Shown one piece after another: positions 58,401 through 64,000 of a DNA stretch of 64,000 bases (within the stretch, counting starts at the first letter, position 1; each line of letters opens with the position of its first letter). Source of the DNA: Hyaloscypha bicolor E (lineage: Eukaryota > Ascomycota > Leotiomycetes > Helotiales > Hyaloscyphaceae). Under the pieces are notes generated by a model that was not told where the DNA came from, made no database searches, and saw nothing but the letters and a program-made list of their open reading frames with translations. Position numbers and translations under genes: made by a program. The stretch is taken from assembly GCF_002865645.1 (NCBI RefSeq), contig NW_020194667.1:851907-915906 (forward strand), read 5' to 3'.

Positions 58401-58943
58401 TTAAAAAAAGTATTAGCTATAGAAATAAGTACTAAGTAAGTTTTTCTTATTTAATATTAATAAACTATAACTAATTATTATCTTATCTAGTTTTAAGTTA
58501 GTAGACTAAAACTAATTATTATCTTTTCTTATTTTAAATTAGTAAACTATTACTAATTCTTTCTATACTAGGGAAAAGAGCTAGTTCTTTTACTCTTATT
58601 AGTATTAAGGAAATATTATTTATTCTAGTTAAAAGTTAGGCTTTAAGATTAACCGGGTTATAAAGAATAATATCTTTCTTCTTTTATATTAGTAAAGAAC
58701 TAATTACTAAGAGGGAAATATTATTTACTCTAGTTAAGAGTTAGGCTCCGAGATTAGCTAGATTATAAAAAATATTATATTTCTAATTAAGCTTTCTAGT
58801 TCTTTATAGTTTAAGAAAATTATTAAATATTAAAAGTAGTATTCTATCTTTATTTTTTAAGAATAAATACGAGTTCTTTACTAGTAGTATTATATTATTT
58901 TTATAGGCCAAGTTAAGTAAGCTTAGTATTATATAATAATAAG

Positions 58944-59136
58944 ATTAATATAATAATTAAAGGCTTAAAATTTAAAGAATCTCATATATTAGAAAATACT
59001 AAGCTATAAAATAAAATAGAAAGAATACCTTAATCTTTAATATTATTTTGCCTAAGTAATTCTGGCTTAGCTTTATTTTATACCTGTTTTTAATATCTTG
59101 TCTTTAATAAATTATACTTTTATACTAGCTATTATA
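58944..59136 (-). repeat. G2 5' LTR, about 193 bp
   Basis: Partner of 51141-51333; the sequence TAATTAAAGGCTTAAA near the start and TACTAGCTATTATA at the end are shared. Confidence 0.75.
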
Positions 59137-62099
59137 GTATTTTATAAAATATTTAAGGGCTTTTATATTAATATTATAATCTATCTATTCTAGTATATTC
59201 TGGAATTTACTAATAAATAAATAGTTAAATTAATAATATAAATATTATAATTTAATTTTTATAAGAAAATAGAAATTATAAATAAAAGATTTAGAAATAA
59301 AGCTTTATAATATAATATTTTAAAGCAAGAAAAAGTATTCGAAATATTATATTATAAATATATAATTTCTAATAGAAATAATAAAATAATTAGTAAGATT
59401 ATTAAAATAGATCTCTAGTTTATTTATATTAATTAAGCTAAATAAAAATAAAGTTTTTAAAAATATAATATAAAATTATATTTACCTAATTAGTATATTT
59501 ACTATTATAGATCTAATAGAAAATATAGATCTAATACTAAACTAAATATTAATTTAATTTTTAATAGTTTTATTAAGTTTAATATTATTATTAGTTTATT
59601 AAAGAACTTGAAATTAATTAGAACTAGTAATTAAATATCTAGAGACTCCGGTATTAATTATAATTCTATAAAAATAATAAGTATTATATTTTAATATATT
59701 ATTAATTATAAAAGTCTAAATATTTTCTATTAAAAATTTAATAGGTTTTAAGATATAGTTTTTATTTATTATCTAGTATATAAAAGAAAAGAAAATAAGA
59801 TTATTTATAAGAATATTAGCTATAATTATTAATAAAACAAAAGTAATAAAAGTAGCTAAAAAGCTTTTAATTAAAATAAAATAGAAATCTAAATAATATT
59901 TTTATTTTTTATTTATTTCTACTAATAAAGCCTTAAAAGTATTATTTACTAGTTTATTCTTATTATTTTCTTTATTTTCTTTATTTTCTTTATTTTTGGC
60001 CTTAATAATATATTATATATAAGTATTACTAAAGTATTTATTAAAGTTATAAATATTTCGGAATCTGAACTAATAAATATTTCTATTTCTAAATCGAGTC
60101 TTTTTAGCCTTTTATTTTTCTAATATATATTTCTATAAATAGTATTTGGGCTTCTTATATATAAAATATAATTTCGGGATATAATTATTATAATTATGAA
60201 ACTTGAAATAGTTATTACGAGTTCCGAAGTTATAACTAAGTTTATATTAATAATTTCTAGAGAAATAATAGCTTAGAAAATTCTAAAAATAATATTATTA
60301 ATTAGTAAAAAAGGTTTCGGAATTAGCTTATTATTTATTCTTATATATAATAATAGATAATTAGAGCTTATTAATAAACTAGCCAAGATTTATAAAAGAA
60401 TTTAAAATTATATATTTATATATTTAGAAACTTTAATAAAAAATAATAATCTTATTATAAAAAAATTCGATATTTTATAAATTAGATATAAAACTATATT
60501 ATAATTAATATAGTTTATTAATTAGTAATTAAATAATTTCAAATATTATTTTTTCCGGGAATTTAGCTATTATAAAAGCTAATATAATAATATTTCACTT
60601 ATCTAAATTTTAATATTCGAATTTAAGGCCTTTAAAAAAGCTATAAATATTAATATAAGTCTTTTTATATATATATTAAAAAAGCTAGTTACTATAAAAA
60701 TAGTCTTAAGCTAGTTTCTTTAGTATAATAAAAAAAGCTTATATTAGTACCTCTTATAAAAGCTTTATATATTAGTAGATATTAAGGAAAATAGTAAGTT
60801 TATAATTAAAATTATTATTAGATCTATTATACTTTTATTTTTTAGTATAAATCTTAATAACTTCTCTAATAAGTCTTATAATTAAAAGTAATTAGAAAAT
60901 ATTTAGATATAGTTATAATAGTAGTAATAGGGCTAATAGAAATATATTATTTATTTCTAGAGCTTTTATACTAGTATATAAATCTAATAGAAATATAAAA
61001 TATAATAATAATAAAAATAATAGAAAAAATAATAGTAATATAGAAATATTAAAAATAATAGATTCTAGGTATTTATTTTTTATAAGAATAATAAAATCTA
61101 ATAAAATTAGTTCCTTAATAAGGTCTAGTTTAATTACTAATAAATTCTTATTTATTTAAATATATTATATATTTTCCTTAATAATAAAAAGTAAAATAGT
61201 TATAATAATAAAAATACTAGTATTCTATTATATAAATATAATATTTCCGGAAGTTTAAGCTTATTAAAGTTTCCTTAATAAATAAAGTTCTTAAAATTAT
61301 ATCTAAATAGTTTTTAAAAGTTATTATTAACTATTTTATAAAGAATATATTAAAATAGCTTAATATTTAAGAACTTAAATATTTTATATATTATAGTAAT
61401 ATCTAAATTAATTCTATATTTCTATTTTATTATTATTTCCTTAAAATTATTAGTTTCTATAAATATAAAATAATTGAATTAAATAAATCTAATAAATAAA
61501 TAATTTATTATAATAAGTTCTATTATTATATATTTTATAAACTTATATCTAGTTTAAGATATAATAATTTATAAGAGGAATAGATTTATAAAAAGAAAAG
61601 TTATTATATTTATAATAAGAAATTTAGGAAATAAAATTTAAGAAATAAAATATCGAGATTTCAAAAGAACTTAATAATTCTAAAGCTTAAGAGCCCCAAA
61701 TATTTAGATAGTTATAAGAAAAGTAATTTTCGTAAAAAAAAGTAAATTTATAAAATAATTAAATAATTAAATAGCTAACTATTTAGTAATTAGTAAGAAG
61801 TAGTATTTTTCTTTTTTATAAAACCGAATTATAAATAAAGGCAATTATTATTTCCCTCTTTTAATATAGCTTAATTAGGTTTTAGTAAAATTAAATATCT
61901 TTTTCTTTCTATAGAACCGAATTATAAATAAAGATAATTAATAGTTATTTCTTTTTTAATATAAAATAATAGCTTTACTTCTAAAAAACCGAATCTTAAA
62001 TAAATATAGCTTAATTCTTTTTATTATCTAATCTATATATATAAATAGACCTTATTCTAATCTAAATATAAACTAATTAATATTAGTTTACTAAAAAAT
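59137..62099. other. AT-rich decayed block
   Basis: Stop-dense and AT-rich with few GC words. A motif AACCGAATTATAAATAAAG repeats near 61,824, 61,916 and, degenerate, 61,987. It possibly contains the 5' part of the Copia relic seen at 48.4-51.1 kb if G2 inserted into it. No gene is seen. Confidence 0.4.
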
Positions 62100-62360
62100 A
62101 TATAATACTATTATATAATTATAGAATACTATTTATATAAATTAGTAAAGTCATTATTTAGAAATAAGAATTATAATATTATAGTATTAATATATAATTC
62201 CTAAATTTACTAAATCTAATAATAACTAGCTATTAGTTAAATTACTTATATATAAAATTATATAATTATTACTTATTATTTATATCTCGTTATTTCTAAT
62301 TACTTTTATATTATATAATTATATTATATAACTATTAATAATTATAGCTATATTAATAAT
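62100..62360 (-). repeat. dispersed repeat, copy 4 (inverted)
   Basis: Matches copy 3 (40125-40372) in the same direction: AATTATAGAATACTATTTATA, GAATTATAATATTATAGTATTAATATATAATTCC and TTATAGCTATATTAATA. Confidence 0.6.
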
Positions 62361-63317
62361 TATATAATCTTTAAATATTTATAGTTTATAGTTTATTTAT
62401 ATTATTTCTTTCTTTTTTTAGCTTTTAGAAATTAATTAATTTTTATTTCTTAATTTTACTTTTTATATATCTTTATTATATTATATATTTCTAGTAAATT
62501 AATAATTATTTTTATAATAATTATTTTTATTTTAAATTTAAATATTAGTAAATATTAAATAATATATTATATTTAATTTTATAAAAATAATATTTTAATA
62601 TTAGAATTATTAAAAGTTATTTTAATTAAAAGAAATCTTATAATATTTATAAAAAATACTTTTATAATTTAAATATTTTAATAATAATATAAGAAGTATT
62701 TTTATTTATTTATTTTTTATTTATTAAAAGCTAAATTTAGTTTATATAAATTTCTATATCTTTATATTAAATAAAAATTATTAAATTATTATGATTTATA
62801 ATAATTTATATTTTAAAAATCTATTAGTATTATATATAATTTTAAATATTATTATTATTAATTAATTTTCTAGTTTTCTTTTAAAAATAACTAATAAATT
62901 ATAATATATAATTCTTATTTTAAATAATAAGCCTTATATTATATAATAATTTAAAAATAAAAAATAAAAATAATATAATATAATATATAAATTAAACTTA
63001 CTATTATATTACTAGTTTAGCTAAAATAAAAAAAACTATAATATTTATAATTATATTATAAATATACTTAATATTATATATATATTATAAAGAAAAAGAA
63101 AAAATAAGAAAAAAATAAGCTAATTCTTTTAAAGCTATAAATTTATTATTTAAATTATTTATTATTTTATAATTTTAATTATTTCCTTATTTATAAGCTT
63201 TATTATTACTAAAATTTAAAAATAAAATATTATTAAGTTTTAATAACTTATATTTAGAATTCAAACTTTTTATTTATTTATATTAAGCTTACAAATTACT
63301 AAAAAAGAAATAAAAGT
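62361..63317. other. AT-rich decayed block
   Basis: Extremely AT-rich, no recognisable element or gene. Confidence 0.4.
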
Positions 63318-63930
63318 ATTAATATAGCTATTTTTTTAAAAGTTATATATATATAATTACGGAATTCGAGATATAAAATATAAGTAATAAAATATAAGTA
63401 ATAAAATATAAGTAATAAAATATAAGTAATAAAATATAAGTAATAAAATATAAGTAATAAAATATAAGTATTAAAATATAAGTAATAAAATATAAGTAAT
63501 AAAATATAATATAAAATACAAAATAATAAATAAAGTAATAAAATATCAAAAATATAAAAATACTAGATAAAAATATAAAATATAAAATATAAATATAAAT
63601 AAAATAAAAAATAAAATATAAAATATAATATAAAATATAAACATAAAATATAAAATAATAAAATAATAAATATAAAATATAAAATAAAATATAAAATATA
63701 AAATATAAAATATAAAATAATAAAAAAATATAAAATACTAAAATATAAAATATAAAATATAAAATTAAAATATAAAATATAAAATATAACATATATTATA
63801 TATTATATAATATATAACTTTATATTTTATAAATAACTTAACTAATAACTAGTTTTTATAGATTACTAAAATTTAGAAATGTATATATTAATATATAATA
63901 TTATAATTCTTATTCTAAATATTAATTATT
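63318..63930 (+). repeat. dispersed repeat, copy 5, with long microsatellite
   Basis: Begins TATTAATATAGCTATTTTTTTAAAAG as copy 1 does. It then has about ten AAGTAATAAAATAT units (63380-63510) and a long AAATATAA tract (63540-63790), and ends with the common flank ATTTTATAAATAACTTAACTAA through AATATTATAATTCTTATT. Confidence 0.65.
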
Positions 63931-64000
63931 TTATTAATTAATAAAATATTTTATAATTATATAATAATATTATATTATTTCTAATAAACTAATATAAATT

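Larger units (their letters stand above)
51141..59136 (-). mobile_element. full-length dead Gypsy element (element G2)
   Basis: About 8.0 kb between two 193-bp direct repeats, coding on the minus strand. A zinc-knuckle remnant near 57,110-57,180 reads YYYSYRKPGYIKSTCP, with Cys-to-Tyr changes. Reverse transcriptase near 55,380-55,460 reads LAYINNIFIFS, where the family has AYxDDIxIxS; both Asp have become Asn. The 107-codon frame at 52,409-52,086 (Lys/Asn-rich) lies between the integrase region and the 3' LTR and is not recognised. Stops everywhere; dead. No clear target duplication found. Confidence 0.75.

Noticed and set aside
63343..63792. 149-codon minus-strand frame rich in Tyr, Phe, Ile, Leu
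   Set aside because: It is the translation of the AAATATAA/AAGTAATAAAATAT microsatellite; its length comes from the absence of stops in the repeat unit.

Overview
The window comes from the nuclear genome of a filamentous ascomycete (Pezizomycotina). The genes carry short spliceosomal introns (about 39-105 bp) with GTANGT/GTGAGT donors and CTAAC/CTAAT branch sites. The repeats show heavy C-to-T/G-to-A decay of the kind made by repeat-induced point mutation (RIP). Exon coordinates below were worked out by hand from splice signals; for every spliced gene the summed exon length is a multiple of three.

Layout. 1-998 (-): MFS drug transporter, cut by the left edge. 1191-4900: AT-rich relic, two tandem Harbinger-like MITEs with TTA target duplications, and unrecognised ORF fragments. 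5100-6660 (-): argininosuccinate lyase. 6661-8538: two LTR-like relics and other non-genic sequence. 8539-11890 (-): AAA+ ATPase, divergent from 12629-14640 (+), a DUF7708-like/STAND-like NTPase. 15770-19003 (+): condensin subunit G. 19151-20040 (-): FAD-linked oxidoreductase pseudogene. 20698-23574 (-): TRK potassium transporter. 24705-26373 (-): epoxide-hydrolase-like protein with one in-frame UGA. 28085-30112 (-): fungal transcription-factor-like protein without a zinc cluster. 30747-32032 (-): aldo-keto reductase. 32466-34611 (-): bZIP/DUF3425 transcription factor split by an 869-bp MITE. 35024-36204 (+): short-chain dehydrogenase.

From about 36.8 kb to the right edge (27 kb) there is no intact gene. 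This is an AT-rich, RIP-mutated block holding a Copia-like LTR and gag relic, a 53-bp-period minisatellite, a full-length dead Gypsy chromovirus (40543-48370, TSD ATTCT), a minus-strand Copia relic, a second dead Gypsy element (about 51141-59136, minus strand) and a dispersed repeat family with a microsatellite core. It looks like an AT isochore; a pericentromeric or centromeric position is possible but cannot be shown from sequence alone.

The genes form no obvious pathway. They mix housekeeping functions (arginine synthesis, chromosome condensation, potassium uptake) with accessory genes (transporter, AKR, SDR, bZIP, hydrolase), and genes become more often broken or insertion-bearing toward the AT block. 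The most unusual items are the bZIP gene whose MITE insertion may bring its own in-frame splice signals, the otherwise intact hydrolase with a single UGA at a conserved tryptophan, and the hairpin-bearing 53-bp minisatellite.
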